A stretch of DNA of 64,000 bases from an uncultured Eubacteriales bacterium. Lineage in GTDB: Bacteria; Bacillota; Clostridia; Christensenellales; Aristaeellaceae. Below, piece by piece: positions 16,364 through 25,038 of the stretch. The stretch is from positions 1 through 64,000 of the forward strand of contig CACYWL010000007.1 of assembly GCA_902778055.1 (NCBI GenBank), written 5' to 3'. Position 1 is the stretch's first letter. Every line of letters starts with the position of its first letter. The notes under the pieces are model-generated. The model was not told where the DNA came from. It saw only the letters and a list, made by a program, of their open reading frames with translations, and did not search any database. Position numbers and translations under genes: made by a program.

Positions 16364-17839
16364 TTGTCCAATGATAAACGTCAGCGCCATAAGAACGGTT
16401 CTGCGGCTCAGGTTTTGATTATTATCGGCGTGCTGGTTATGCTGCTGGCTGCAGAAAGCTTCCTTATCCAGAGAAGCGACCAACAGCAGGCTTACCGTAC
16501 AGCCTCGGTCCTGGCGGAACAAATCCAGAATATTCTCGACACTAACTCCCGCAAGGAACGGGCCCTTGTGGAAACGCTGAAGGAGAGCTATATCACCAGA
16601 GCCAAGGCTGTGGCCTACATTACCGATCTTTTTCCAGGCGTGGTAAACGATGTCGATGAGCTCAAACACATTGCCGAACTGAACGGCATTGACGAAATTC
16701 ACATTTTCGATGAATCAGGTACGATTATTTCCGGATCGGTGCCCAAGTATTACGGATATTCCTTTGATTCCGGAGAGCAGATGGCCTATTTCAAACCAAT
16801 GCTTCAGGATCGCGGCCTTACCATGTGTCAGGATGTGTCGCCAAACACCGCAGAAGGCAAATCGATGATGTATGCAATCTGCTGGAACAGGGCGGGAAAC
16901 CTTATGATTCAGGTCGGTATCGAGCCGCTGAGACTGCTCGAGGAGCTTCGTACCAATCAGATGGACGAGGTGGTTGACGGTCTGCCTGCCTATGAGGGCA
17001 TTGCCATCCTTGTGGCGGATCCCTCCAGCGGTGTCGTCATTGGAACGACAGAGAAAAACCTGAAGGGAAGGACCCTGACTGAACTCGGGCTTTGGCTGCA
17101 GGATCTGACGACCGGGCAGACCACCCTTAAGGATACCAGCCTCGATGGCCACAGGTGCTACTGCGCTGTCCGCTCAACTTCCCGTGCCTTTATTGTCGTG
17201 GCGATGGAGCGCAATCATGTTCATCAGAGTATGCCTACAGTTCTGCTGAACATGCTTATACTCCTGCTCTTTTCCCTTGGCATTATCATTTTTATCGTGC
17301 GAAGGATGACGCTGAGAATTCTGAGTGAGCATCACATTGCAAACACGGACGCGCTGACAGGCCTCATGAACCGTCGGGCCTATGCCGAAGCACTGAAGAA
17401 GATGAGAGTCGGGGAAAACCGCGAAGATCTGGTCTATATTTCCATGGATCTGAACGGACTTAAAAAAGTCAATGACACTCTCGGACATGAAAGCGGGGAT
17501 GATCTTCTGGTTAGCGCCGCAGCACTGATGCAGCAATGCTTCGGGCTTTACGGGGCCGTATACCGCATCGGCGGCGATGAATTCGCAGCCATTATCCATG
17601 CCGATGGCAAAGCCCTGGCCGAGGCGGAATCCCAATTCAACCAGAAGATGAAGGAATGGCCTATGCAGCACGGTCTTGAATTAAGCATCTCCTATGGTAT
17701 CGCAAGAGCTCAGGATTTTCCCCGGTTTGACCCTGAAGAGATGGCAAGATTTGCGGACGAGGAAATGTACCGCGCCAAGGCCGCCTACTATCGAACCAAA
17801 GACAGGACAGGAGAAACCGGTACGGTACGTATTGGATGA
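16364..17839 (+). CDS. Diguanylate cyclase with extracellular sensor domain
   Basis: A 491-residue protein. TM1 is at about 15-34, a roughly 250-residue extracellular sensor region follows (dCache-like, with FDESGTIISGS and a second half IAILVADPSSGVVIG), TM2 is at about 290-312 and GGDEF occupies about 325-480 (DALTGLMNRRAY, YRIGGDEFAAI). It would synthesise cyclic di-GMP in response to an outside ligand, unknown. The RxxD inhibitory site is not present. AGGGGG at 16351-16356 points to a TTG start at 16364; an in-frame ATG at 16334 has no ribosome site. It is divergent from the other GGDEF operon, so this locus holds two cyclases. Confidence 0.88.
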   Translation: MSNDKRQRHKNGSAAQVLIIIGVLVMLLAAESFLIQRSDQQQAYRTASVLAEQIQNILDTNSRKERALVETLKESYITRAKAVAYITDLFPGVVNDVDELKHIAELNGIDEIHIFDESGTIISGSVPKYYGYSFDSGEQMAYFKPMLQDRGLTMCQDVSPNTAEGKSMMYAICWNRAGNLMIQVGIEPLRLLEELRTNQMDEVVDGLPAYEGIAILVADPSSGVVIGTTEKNLKGRTLTELGLWLQDLTTGQTTLKDTSLDGHRCYCAVRSTSRAFIVVAMERNHVHQSMPTVLLNMLILLLFSLGIIIFIVRRMTLRILSEHHIANTDALTGLMNRRAYAEALKKMRVGENREDLVYISMDLNGLKKVNDTLGHESGDDLLVSAAALMQQCFGLYGAVYRIGGDEFAAIIHADGKALAEAESQFNQKMKEWPMQHGLELSISYGIARAQDFPRFDPEEMARFADEEMYRAKAAYYRTKDRTGETGTVRIG

Positions 17840-18023
17840 AATATGACCATATAAACTGTCTTGTACAATAACCGGAAATATGATAAAACATGCCGTCCCC
17901 CTCCATTGCCAAAGGCCACTGAGCCTTTCATGAGCATGGGAACAGGGGATCAGCCAGGAGGTTCGCAAACCCGAACGCGGCGACTCCGACCGGCAGAAAA
18001 AAAGGACGGCAGGTTAAGGACGG

Positions 18024-19466
18024 ATGACCCAGAAGAACCGTACGCGGGATATGACCGTGGGAGCACCGATGAAGCTGATCCTGAGCTTTGCGGCACCGCT
18101 TCTTTTTGGATTCCTGTTTCAACAGTTTTACAGCTTTGTGGATACAGCTATTGTAGGAAAATACCTGGGCGCGGAAAAGCTCGCTGCCGTGGGCGGAACC
18201 GGATCCATCAACTTTCTCGTGCTCGGCTTCTGTCAGGGTGCGTGCTCAGGTTTTGCAATCCCCATTGCCCAGGCGTTCGGTGCCAGAGATGAACATCGGG
18301 TTCGCAAATGCGTCGCTGCCTCCGCCTATTTGAGTGCGGGCGTAAGTATTGTGATGGCTGTAATGACAGGGCTGATGTGCCCTGCGATGCTGCGGCTGAT
18401 GAATACGCCCGAGGAAATCATCAACGACTCCGTGGCTTACATCCGCATCATCTTTCTTGGAATCCCGGTGACCATTCTTTACAACATGGCCAGCGGTGTC
18501 CTGCGGTCTCTGGGAGACAGCAGGACGCCTGTTGTTTTTCTGATCCTGGCTTCGCTGATTAACGTGGTTCTGGATCTGGTGCTGATTATTTACGTCGGGA
18601 TGGGCGTTGTCGGTGCAGCTGTTGCAACGTTGATCAGCCAGCTCGTCAGCGGTGTCGGATGCATCATCGTCATGAAAAAACAGTTTCCTATTCTGCGGAT
18701 GAATTCGGAGGAGCTTCGGCCTGACGGCGCGCTGATGAAGAGCCTCCTGCTGACAGGGCTGCCGATGGGCCTTCAGTTTTCCATCACCGCGGTAGGAAGC
18801 GTTATTGTTCAGTGGAGTGTTAACGGCCTGGGTGTCGAGTCTGTGGCCGCTGTCGCCGCGGGAGGCAAGCTGAGCATGTTCTTCAGCTGCGTTTTTGATG
18901 CGCTGGCCACCACCATGGCGACCTATTCCGGTCAGAATATGGGTGCCGGAAGAATTGAACGTATCACCAGAGGGTTGAAGTCTGCTGCGCTGATCGGGAC
19001 GGTTTACTGTATCTGCGCCTATCTGGTGATTCTGATCTGGGATCGGAGTCTTCTCGGGATCTTTGTGGACGCAGCGAAGGAACCAACGGTTATGGCGATG
19101 GCTTCCCGTTATATTCGGATCAATTCTTCCTTTTATATTGCGCTGCTTTTTGTCAATATTGTTCGACTTTCAATTCAGGGCATGGGTTATACCCGAGTGG
19201 CGATGGGTGCAGGAGCCTTTGAAATGGCGGCGAGAACCGCCGTTGCGCTGCTGATTGTTCCCGGACTTGGATTTACCGGCGCATCGCTGGCGAATCCGGC
19301 TGCCTGGGTCATGGCGGATCTGTTCCTTTTTCCCTGCTATTTCCGCTGCCTCCGTATGGTGAGGGAACGCATGCAGATACCATCCGAAAAGCCGCAGAGA
19401 AGCTTCATCATGAAGTGGAAAAAATGGCCCGTGTCTTCCGGCCTGCTTCGTGCCAGGCATCATTGA
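18024..19466 (+). CDS. MATE family efflux transporter
   Basis: A 480-residue, 12-span transporter of the multidrug and toxin extrusion family, exporting organic cations or drugs in exchange for Na+ or H+. The N-terminal helix PMKLILSFAAPLLFGFLFQQFYSFVDTAIVGKYLG, the LAAVGGTGSI loop, and the mirrored second half around GLPMGLQFSITAVGS are characteristic. The basic C-terminal tail is cytoplasmic. An AAGGA site lies a few bases before the ATG. A strong terminator follows, so it is probably monocistronic. The substrate cannot be predicted. Confidence 0.92.
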   Translation: MTQKNRTRDMTVGAPMKLILSFAAPLLFGFLFQQFYSFVDTAIVGKYLGAEKLAAVGGTGSINFLVLGFCQGACSGFAIPIAQAFGARDEHRVRKCVAASAYLSAGVSIVMAVMTGLMCPAMLRLMNTPEEIINDSVAYIRIIFLGIPVTILYNMASGVLRSLGDSRTPVVFLILASLINVVLDLVLIIYVGMGVVGAAVATLISQLVSGVGCIIVMKKQFPILRMNSEELRPDGALMKSLLLTGLPMGLQFSITAVGSVIVQWSVNGLGVESVAAVAAGGKLSMFFSCVFDALATTMATYSGQNMGAGRIERITRGLKSAALIGTVYCICAYLVILIWDRSLLGIFVDAAKEPTVMAMASRYIRINSSFYIALLFVNIVRLSIQGMGYTRVAMGAGAFEMAARTAVALLIVPGLGFTGASLANPAAWVMADLFLFPCYFRCLRMVRERMQIPSEKPQRSFIMKWKKWPVSSGLLRARHH

Positions 19467-19482
19467 GCACGGATATTCCTTC

Positions 19483-19527
19483 AAGCCTGCCCGCAATTCT
19501 CAAGCGGACAGGCTTCTTTCTTTTTTT
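19483..19527 (+). terminator. Terminator after the MATE gene
   Basis: AAGCCTG-C-CCGC / GCGG-A-CAGGCTT stem with a pyrimidine run ending in seven T. Confidence 0.85.
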
Positions 19528-19542
19528 CAAAAACGCAGCGGC

Positions 19543-19571
19543 TTGAAATATAACCCGGAAAGGGATATAAT
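19543..19571 (+). promoter_or_regulatory. Promoter of the GntR regulator
   Basis: TTGAAA (19543-19548), 17-base spacer, TATAAT (19566-19571). Confidence 0.75.
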
Positions 19572-19576
19572 TTGTA

Positions 19577-19616
19577 TTGAAACATTATATAACAATAGGA
19601 CTTTATGATGTTTCAA
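19577..19616 (+). promoter_or_regulatory. Inverted repeat downstream of the GntR promoter, candidate operator
   Basis: TTGAAACAT (19577-19585) and ATGTTTCAA (19608-19616) are perfect 9-base inverted copies, centres 31 bases apart (about three helical turns), immediately after the -10 box. Binding by the encoded regulator is inferred. Confidence 0.5.
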
Positions 19617-19639
19617 AAACATGCGGGAGGTCAGGTCCG

Positions 19640-20356
19640 ATGGCGGAGAAAGGGCTGAAAATGGATAGTTCCATGCCCCTTTATGCGCAGCTGATGGAAC
19701 GGATCAGAGTCGATATTCTTGCGGGAGTCTATCCTGTGGGCGAGAGAATTCCCCCTGAGCATGAGATTGAGATGCGCTATGGAGTCAGCCGTGTTACGGT
19801 TCGGCGGGCCCTTCAGGAGCTGACCGGAGCCGGGCTGCTGGAACGGAAACAGGGCAAGGGCACTTTTGTTTCTCATCCAAAGACGGTCAGCCGGCTTCGG
19901 GAGATTCAGGGTTTTCACGACGCGTGCCGTGAGATGGGTCTGAGGCCTTCTGTCGGGAAAATCAGCGTGAGAGAGATCAGTGCCGACGCTGCGGATGCCG
20001 ATAAACTTGGACTGCCGGCAGAGTCAGCGCTGATTGAAATCCGGCGGGTGCTGCTGGCTGACGGAATCCCTGTGATCCTCGAGAAAAACCATTTTTCCAC
20101 AGCGTATGCCTGGCTGGAAAACGCCGGGCTGCAGGGAAGCCTGTATCGGCTTCTGCAGGAATACGGGATCAGGGCGGAGAAAAGTATTTATGACTTTTCC
20201 ATGAGAAAGGTCGACCCTGACGAAGCCGGCCTTCTTCAGATTGAACCTGAACAGATTGTGATGTCGGTGGCTCAGGTCGTTTATGATCAGAGAGGCCGTC
20301 CGCTGCATACCAGCGACCAGCTGATTCGCGGTGAGCTTTATACACTTAAAATCTGA
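19640..20356 (+). CDS. GntR family transcriptional regulator with UTRA domain
   Basis: A 238-residue HutC/FadR-type repressor. The N-terminal winged helix (about 15-75) has the signature IPPEHEIEMRYGVSRVTVRRALQEL and a GKGTFV wing; the UTRA effector domain (about 90-235) has the EIRRVLLADGIPVILEKNHF pattern. Such proteins release DNA on binding a small metabolite, often a sugar phosphate or amino sugar. GGGAGG nine bases before the ATG sets the start at 19640. An inverted repeat between promoter and gene suggests autoregulation. No sugar genes adjoin it, so the effector is unknown. Confidence 0.9.
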   Translation: MAEKGLKMDSSMPLYAQLMERIRVDILAGVYPVGERIPPEHEIEMRYGVSRVTVRRALQELTGAGLLERKQGKGTFVSHPKTVSRLREIQGFHDACREMGLRPSVGKISVREISADAADADKLGLPAESALIEIRRVLLADGIPVILEKNHFSTAYAWLENAGLQGSLYRLLQEYGIRAEKSIYDFSMRKVDPDEAGLLQIEPEQIVMSVAQVVYDQRGRPLHTSDQLIRGELYTLKI

Positions 20357-20463
20357 TTGCGGCCTGCCGCACGCTGAGGATGATGCCTCCCGCCCTGACA
20401 GGGAAGGAATGGAATGCAGCGGGAAGGGAGATATGAGCCGAACGCGGGAAGGAGAATATGTGC

Positions 20464-20922
20464 ATGAGTGAAGATACATCCCTGATGTCAAAGCCCAAAA
20501 AAATATGGAACGACGCGCTGCGCATGGTGAAGGGGGAAGACAGCACACAGCTGATGGAGTCCTTTACTGCGGAGATGACGCTGGTGGCGGAAGGACTGTG
20601 CGAGGATCAGAACCGGCTGCGGGGCGAAGTTAGCCGGATGATGAACGAGGAGGATCGAAGGATCCAGAAAAACGAAAGCCATTTGCAGGAGCTTGAACAA
20701 ACGCTTGAGGAGCAGCAGAGAGAACATGACCGAACCCTGACTGAGATGCGAAACCGGATCGCTGCCCTGGAGAAGCAGCTGAGCAGAGAAAGCCGGGAAA
20801 GGCAGTCTGAACTGGCCAGAAAGGGAAAGAAGGAAAGGAACCGAATCAGGGATCTGACGATTCTGATCTGTGTGGCTGCCGTTGCGGCCATCGCGGTACT
20901 TCTGGTCTGGAAGCTGGTATAG
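20464..20922 (+). CDS. Coiled-coil protein with C-terminal membrane anchor, unknown
   Basis: A 152-residue protein. About residues 55-125 are a charged heptad-rich coiled coil (NRLRGEVSRMMNEEDRRIQKN and following), then a single hydrophobic span (ILICVAAVAAIAVLLVW) at the extreme C-terminus, the layout of a tail-anchored protein facing the cytoplasm. No family recognised. AAGGAG nine bases upstream favours ATG 20464 over 20458. It lies 28 bases before another unknown membrane-associated gene and upstream of dapF, on the same strand with no visible terminator. Confidence 0.65.
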   Translation: MSEDTSLMSKPKKIWNDALRMVKGEDSTQLMESFTAEMTLVAEGLCEDQNRLRGEVSRMMNEEDRRIQKNESHLQELEQTLEEQQREHDRTLTEMRNRIAALEKQLSRESRERQSELARKGKKERNRIRDLTILICVAAVAAIAVLLVWKLV

Positions 20923-20950
20923 CAGGGCTGTGAAAGGAGGGCGGAATACC

Positions 20951-21475
20951 ATGAAAACCTATGAAGAGATTGTTGCGGAATACAGGAAACGGCAGCGGGA
21001 CACGGTCGTGGATACGCTTGCGACCGGACTGACTTATATGGATGAGATCGCGGTGGACTCCGGTCTGCTTGAGGAAACCGGGCTGCTGACCGATCTGATG
21101 CAGAACGTGACGGGCGTGCTGCCCTTTGCCATTATTACAGTCAGCGAGGGTGCCAAGATCATTCTGAAAAAGAAACCCGGGAAAACCGGGGTAAAGGATG
21201 GGGCCTTCCGGATGGTGAAAACCGGTGCGGCTATGGGAGTCGGTGCAGCGGTTATGGGTACCGCCGGCTTCTGGGCGGCGATTCCGGTGACGATGGGCGT
21301 CCGCGCTCTGTTTGACAGATACCGCAGCAAGGCACTGACCGGCCACCGGGTCCAGAGCCGTATTTCCAGACTGCGTGAGCTGAACCGGTTTATCCGGGAC
21401 GAGAAGCCGGAAATGGAAGATGAGCTGCCTGTTCGCGAGCGGATCGGTTTTGCCGCGGAGGGAACGGTGGAATAA
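20951..21475 (+). CDS. Unknown protein with a Gly/Ala-rich hydrophobic centre
   Basis: A 174-residue protein. An amphipathic N-terminal half (EEIVAEYRKRQRDTVVDTLATG) leads into two hydrophobic stretches (about 50-65 and 93-118, the second Gly/Ala-rich) and a basic C-terminal tail with YRSKALTGHRVQSRISRLREL. This could be a monotopic or two-span membrane protein. No confident family; a loose resemblance to small EcsC-like or YtxH-type proteins is not enough to name it. AAAGGAGGG lies upstream of the ATG at 20951. It is probably cotranscribed with the coiled-coil gene before it and dapF after it (76-base gap). Confidence 0.6.
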   Translation: MKTYEEIVAEYRKRQRDTVVDTLATGLTYMDEIAVDSGLLEETGLLTDLMQNVTGVLPFAIITVSEGAKIILKKKPGKTGVKDGAFRMVKTGAAMGVGAAVMGTAGFWAAIPVTMGVRALFDRYRSKALTGHRVQSRISRLRELNRFIRDEKPEMEDELPVRERIGFAAEGTVE

Positions 21476-21551
21476 AAAACGGCGACGCTCGGAAGAGTCA
21501 GGAGAAATATATGACTGGAAAGACTCCGGAGCCGCCGCGGAAGGAATGAAC

Positions 21552-22412
21552 ATGAATTTTACAAAGATGCAGGGAATCGGAAACGATTATGTCTATGTGG
21601 ACTGCACCCGGGAGTCCGTGAAGGATCCTTCAGCACTGGCCCGCAGAGTCAGTGACCGGCACTTTGGCATCGGAAGCGACGGCCTCGTGCTGATCCTGAA
21701 GGGGGAGAAGGCGGACTTTCGGATGCGAATGTTCAACGCGGACGGCAGCGAGGCTCAGATGTGCGGAAACGCAAGCCGGTGCGTCGCCAGATATGTTCAT
21801 GACCGCGGGTTGACGGAGAAGACGGAAATGACACTGGAAACCGGATCCGGCGTACGGAATCTGAAGCTGAATATGAAGGACGGACGCGTAACGAGCGTGA
21901 CGGTAGACATGGGGGAACCGGAGACGGATCCTGCAAAAATACCTGTTCTGCCATCTGCGATCGGCCTTGCCGGGAATCCGGAGACAGTTTTGAACGCACC
22001 GATGGAGGTGAATGGAAAGGTCTTCGGCATCACCTGCGTCAGCATGGGAAATCCCCACTGCGTGATTTTTCAGGATGAGGTGGAAAGTTGGCCGATCGAG
22101 ACATGGGGACCTGCTTTTGAGAACCATCCTGCCTTCCCGGAAAGAATCAATACGGAGTTTGCCAGAATCATCGACAGGAAACATATCCGCATGCGGGTAT
22201 GGGAACGGGGAAGCGGGGAGACCATGGCCTGCGGAACCGGAGCGTGTGCAACCCTGGCCGCAGCCGTATTGAACCAAAGGACAGAACGCTGTGCCATCCT
22301 TTGCCTCAACGGCGGGGAGCTTGAAATCGAGTGGGACGAAAAAACAGGCCATATATTTATGACTGGCCCTGCGGAGTTCGTTTTTGACGGGAGTATCGAG
22401 ACAGAAGTGTGA
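21552..22412 (+). CDS. dapF: Diaminopimelate epimerase
   Basis: A 286-residue enzyme converting LL- to meso-diaminopimelate, for lysine and for peptidoglycan cross-links. It needs no cofactor and uses two cysteines: one in QMCGNASRC (about residue 70) and the other in MACGTGACA (about 226), both present. Paired half-domain motifs GNDYVYVD, GSDGLVLIL and GNPHCVIF are visible. AAGGA six bases upstream sets ATG 21552 rather than 21546 or the distant 21420. The GNAS in place of GNG around the first Cys is a known variant. A terminator follows. Confidence 0.96.
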   Translation: MNFTKMQGIGNDYVYVDCTRESVKDPSALARRVSDRHFGIGSDGLVLILKGEKADFRMRMFNADGSEAQMCGNASRCVARYVHDRGLTEKTEMTLETGSGVRNLKLNMKDGRVTSVTVDMGEPETDPAKIPVLPSAIGLAGNPETVLNAPMEVNGKVFGITCVSMGNPHCVIFQDEVESWPIETWGPAFENHPAFPERINTEFARIIDRKHIRMRVWERGSGETMACGTGACATLAAAVLNQRTERCAILCLNGGELEIEWDEKTGHIFMTGPAEFVFDGSIETEV

Positions 22413-22448
22413 GTTCCCTGAAGCTTTGAAGGCCGATGGACATTCCTG

Positions 22449-22481
22449 AAAAAAAGCACCGGAGAAATCCGGCGCTTTTTT
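22449..22481. terminator. Bidirectional terminator between dapF and the CHAP gene
   Basis: AAAAAAGCACCGGA / TCCGGCGCTTTTTT with a GAAA loop between convergent genes. Confidence 0.88.
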
Positions 22482-22526
22482 ATCGGGTTCTGGGCAGAGA
22501 AATGCTGCAGTATACTAATCCGTGCT

Positions 22527-23417
22527 TCAGTCTTCATCCACCACGGTCCAGGTTGCAGGATCCTGATCCTTTTTTTTCTCCACTTCTTCCTGAAGACGCA
22601 GCTGCGTACGCTGATTGCAGATGGGACTCTGAATGCCGAAGTCGCGCTGGAAGGAGCGAACCGCTGCGGCGGTTGCGTTTCCGTAATTCCCGGTCACATA
22701 GCGGGATTCCAGGTAACCGAGATAGGCGAGTGAGGTCTGCAGCTGCCGAACCTTTTCGCCGGAATTGCCGAAGCGCATGGTGACATCCGCCAGATCATGC
22801 ACCGTACCGTATCCCAGAATGCGGGTATCTGACAGGGAATAGACATTGCGGGATACGCCCGAGGGATTGTTGCCCTCTATGACATGAATCCAGGTTCGGC
22901 CGGACTTGTCCCGAGCGCAGTATTCCACCAGAGCGACATGATCCGTATCCGTGCCGGAGGTCCAGGTAAAAAAAACGTAATCCCCGGGGCGCGGGACATA
23001 ATCACCGGTTCGTATATAGGAATTGCGTCCCTTAAGCCACTCATAGCCCCAGCCTTCAATCTCCCCCGAGCGGACTATGAAACGGCCCGCCCGGATAAAC
23101 CAGGCCCGGCCTGTGTTCTGACCCGAATAGAGGGGGTATACCCTGTCCAGGAGGGAGGTGCCGTGACGCTGATCGACCTGATCCACGCACCAGCAGAGAA
23201 ATTCCGCGCACCACTGTGCGTAGGGTTCTCCGGCCCAGTCGCCGTACTTGCTCCAGCCGTGATCCCCCTCCCGATAGCCAACCTCTTCGCCGGCAACCTC
23301 CAGAAGCCAGGAAACGTAATCCGGGACAATTTCAGGCGGTTCCACCCGTACCTCCTCTGCAGAGCAGAGACCGTGAAGCAGCAGGCAGAAAAGAATGCAG
23401 AGCATCAGACGTTTCAT
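22527..23417 (-). CDS. Secreted CHAP-domain amidase/endopeptidase with peptidoglycan-binding domain
   Basis: A 296-residue exported wall enzyme. The signal peptide is MKRLMLCILFCLLLHGLCSA; a CHAP domain spans about 35-205 with the catalytic Cys in QWCAEFLCW and His in TDHVALVEY; a peptidoglycan_binding_1 repeat occupies about 215-280 (LRFG-type MRFGNSGEKVRQLQ..L..LGYL, GNATAAAVRSFQRDFGI). It probably cuts cell-wall peptide bonds at division or turnover. GAGGAG lies upstream of the ATG at 23417. It begins 28 bases after ispE and is probably cotranscribed with it. Whether it is an amidase or endopeptidase cannot be read from sequence. Confidence 0.88.
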   Translation of the reverse strand: MKRLMLCILFCLLLHGLCSAEEVRVEPPEIVPDYVSWLLEVAGEEVGYREGDHGWSKYGDWAGEPYAQWCAEFLCWCVDQVDQRHGTSLLDRVYPLYSGQNTGRAWFIRAGRFIVRSGEIEGWGYEWLKGRNSYIRTGDYVPRPGDYVFFTWTSGTDTDHVALVEYCARDKSGRTWIHVIEGNNPSGVSRNVYSLSDTRILGYGTVHDLADVTMRFGNSGEKVRQLQTSLAYLGYLESRYVTGNYGNATAAAVRSFQRDFGIQSPICNQRTQLRLQEEVEKKKDQDPATWTVVDED

Positions 23418-23445
23418 ATGGAACTGAATCTCCTCTCTTTCATGC

Positions 23446-24315
23446 TCAGGGTTCTGAGAAAACAATGCTTTCGGCGCAGGTACGGGCAAGGAAGACGGAG
23501 GACCAGACGCCGGAAAGGACTGAAAAGGCGGCCCGAGCTCTTGCGGGTGTTCGAAAAACCCCAAAGACCGCGCTGCCGCTGCCTGTCATCAGGGCGAGCT
23601 CCGCTCCGCATTCCTTCAGACGGAGGATGGCCTGACCGATGGCGGGACGAAGACGGACGGAGACCGGCTGAAGGACGTTGGCCAGGCTCTGCCGCAGGGG
23701 AATCAGATCTCCGTCGGCCAGCGCCGCAGCGGCTGCATCCGTATCAGGACGGCGTGCTGAGGAATCCTCTCTCCATGCCTGAAAAACCTCCCTGGTCGAA
23801 AGACCGCGGCAGGGCTGAACAATGACCAGAGAATAGAATCTGCCGCAGGGCAGATTGCTCATCTGTTCCCCAATGCCCCGGACGCGTGCAAGACCGCCGC
23901 GCAGGCAGAAGGGAACATCCGCTCCGAGGGACAGTCCCAATGTTTCCAGCTCCTCCTGGGAAAGCCCGGTGCCCCAGAGCTGATTCAACCCGTACAGAAC
24001 TGCCGCTGCATCCGCGCTTCCGCCTCCCATCCCCGCTCCCACAGGGGTGCGCTTGAAAACCGTGAGGGATGCTCCGGCAGGATAGGCGGTATGCTCTTTC
24101 AGCAGGCGTGCTGCCCGCATGGCCAGATGCCGCTCATCCGCCTTCAGGCGAGGAAAGCCTTCCGTGCGCAGCGTGAGATCCTCCGCGGGCAGAAGGGTAA
24201 TCGTGTCAGAAAGGGAAACCGGCTGCATCAGCATATCCATGAGGTGATACCCGTCCTCCCGGACACCTGTGATATCCAGAGACCAGTTGATCTTTGCCCG
24301 GGCTTCCAGCTGCAT
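23446..24315 (-). CDS. ispE: 4-diphosphocytidyl-2-C-methyl-D-erythritol kinase
   Basis: A 289-residue GHMP-family kinase of the non-mevalonate (MEP) isoprenoid pathway, phosphorylating CDP-methylerythritol. It opens with the expected ARAKINWSLDITGVREDGYHL substrate motif and has the ATP-binding loop PVGAGMGGGSADAAAVL, SLGADVPFCLRGG and the C-terminal MTGSGSAVFGVF. AGGAGG nine bases before ATG 24315 fixes the start; the reading from 24378 has no site. It is transcribed from a promoter at 24353-24382 and followed by the CHAP gene. Confidence 0.95.
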   Translation of the reverse strand: MQLEARAKINWSLDITGVREDGYHLMDMLMQPVSLSDTITLLPAEDLTLRTEGFPRLKADERHLAMRAARLLKEHTAYPAGASLTVFKRTPVGAGMGGGSADAAAVLYGLNQLWGTGLSQEELETLGLSLGADVPFCLRGGLARVRGIGEQMSNLPCGRFYSLVIVQPCRGLSTREVFQAWREDSSARRPDTDAAAAALADGDLIPLRQSLANVLQPVSVRLRPAIGQAILRLKECGAELALMTGSGSAVFGVFRTPARARAAFSVLSGVWSSVFLARTCAESIVFSEP

Positions 24316-24352
24316 GGGGATTTTCCTCCTGAGTATGGAAAATATATACTGT

Positions 24353-24382
24353 ATTTTACCGCAAAGGCCTGAAAACATGCAA
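24353..24382 (-). promoter_or_regulatory. Promoter of ispE
   Basis: Minus strand TTGCAT (24382-24377), 18-base spacer, TAAAAT (24358-24353), 38 bases before the start codon. Confidence 0.6.
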
Positions 24383-24515
24383 GATGATCTTGCCCTGCGG
24401 GGGAATTGGCGGTAAACTGAAACAGACTGCTTTCCGCCTTTTCATGACGTCGGCTGTGAAACGCAGTGATAATATCTGACTATGCTGCAAAACTGAACTT
24501 AAGGAGATTTCTGGT

Positions 24516-24968
24516 ATGGAGGAAAGCAAACAGGGAATCCCGGTGCTGATCAACCTGGCTTCGATGGTGAGCTATCACGGAACGCAACAGGATCCTCTGC
24601 AGGTCGTGACCACGGGAAAACTGTATTTACAGGGAAAGCAATCCCTGCTTCGATATAAGGAAAGCGTCGAGGATGAAGAAACCGGGAGAATGTCGGAGGA
24701 CGATGTCCAGCTGATTCTTGGAAAGAATCAGGTTACAATGAATCGCAGCGGAGAGTACAACAATACCATGGTTTTCCAGAAAAAGAGAAGGTTTGAAACA
24801 ACCTACCGCACACCCTACGGGGAGCTGCCCATGGCGGTATATTCCCGAGATGTAAGATGCGACCTGGGAAAGGACAGCGGCAAGGTCCATCTGGTCTACG
24901 AACTGAGCATGCAGGGAGCCTATGCTTCCACGAACGAACTGCACCTCGAATATGCCGCGACAGAATAA
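24516..24968 (+). CDS. DUF1934 family protein (YwiB-like)
   Basis: A 150-residue cytoplasmic protein of the DUF1934/YwiB family, predicted to form a calycin-like beta-barrel. Typical features are the G.LY..G...LRYKES-E opening strands, the central GKNQVTMNRSGEYNNTMVFQ, and the C-terminal Y.LSMQG-x4-N.L.LEY. Function unknown; one beta-barrel cavity may bind a small molecule. AAGGAGA precedes the ATG. The large GH2 gene follows after 70 bases on the same strand and may be cotranscribed. Confidence 0.85.
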   Translation: MEESKQGIPVLINLASMVSYHGTQQDPLQVVTTGKLYLQGKQSLLRYKESVEDEETGRMSEDDVQLILGKNQVTMNRSGEYNNTMVFQKKRRFETTYRTPYGELPMAVYSRDVRCDLGKDSGKVHLVYELSMQGAYASTNELHLEYAATE

Positions 24969-25038
24969 CTGCAAAGATCCGGCACAGGGGATCGGATGCC
25001 GGCCACGCCCCCATAGGAACGCAAAAAGGAGATCAAGG

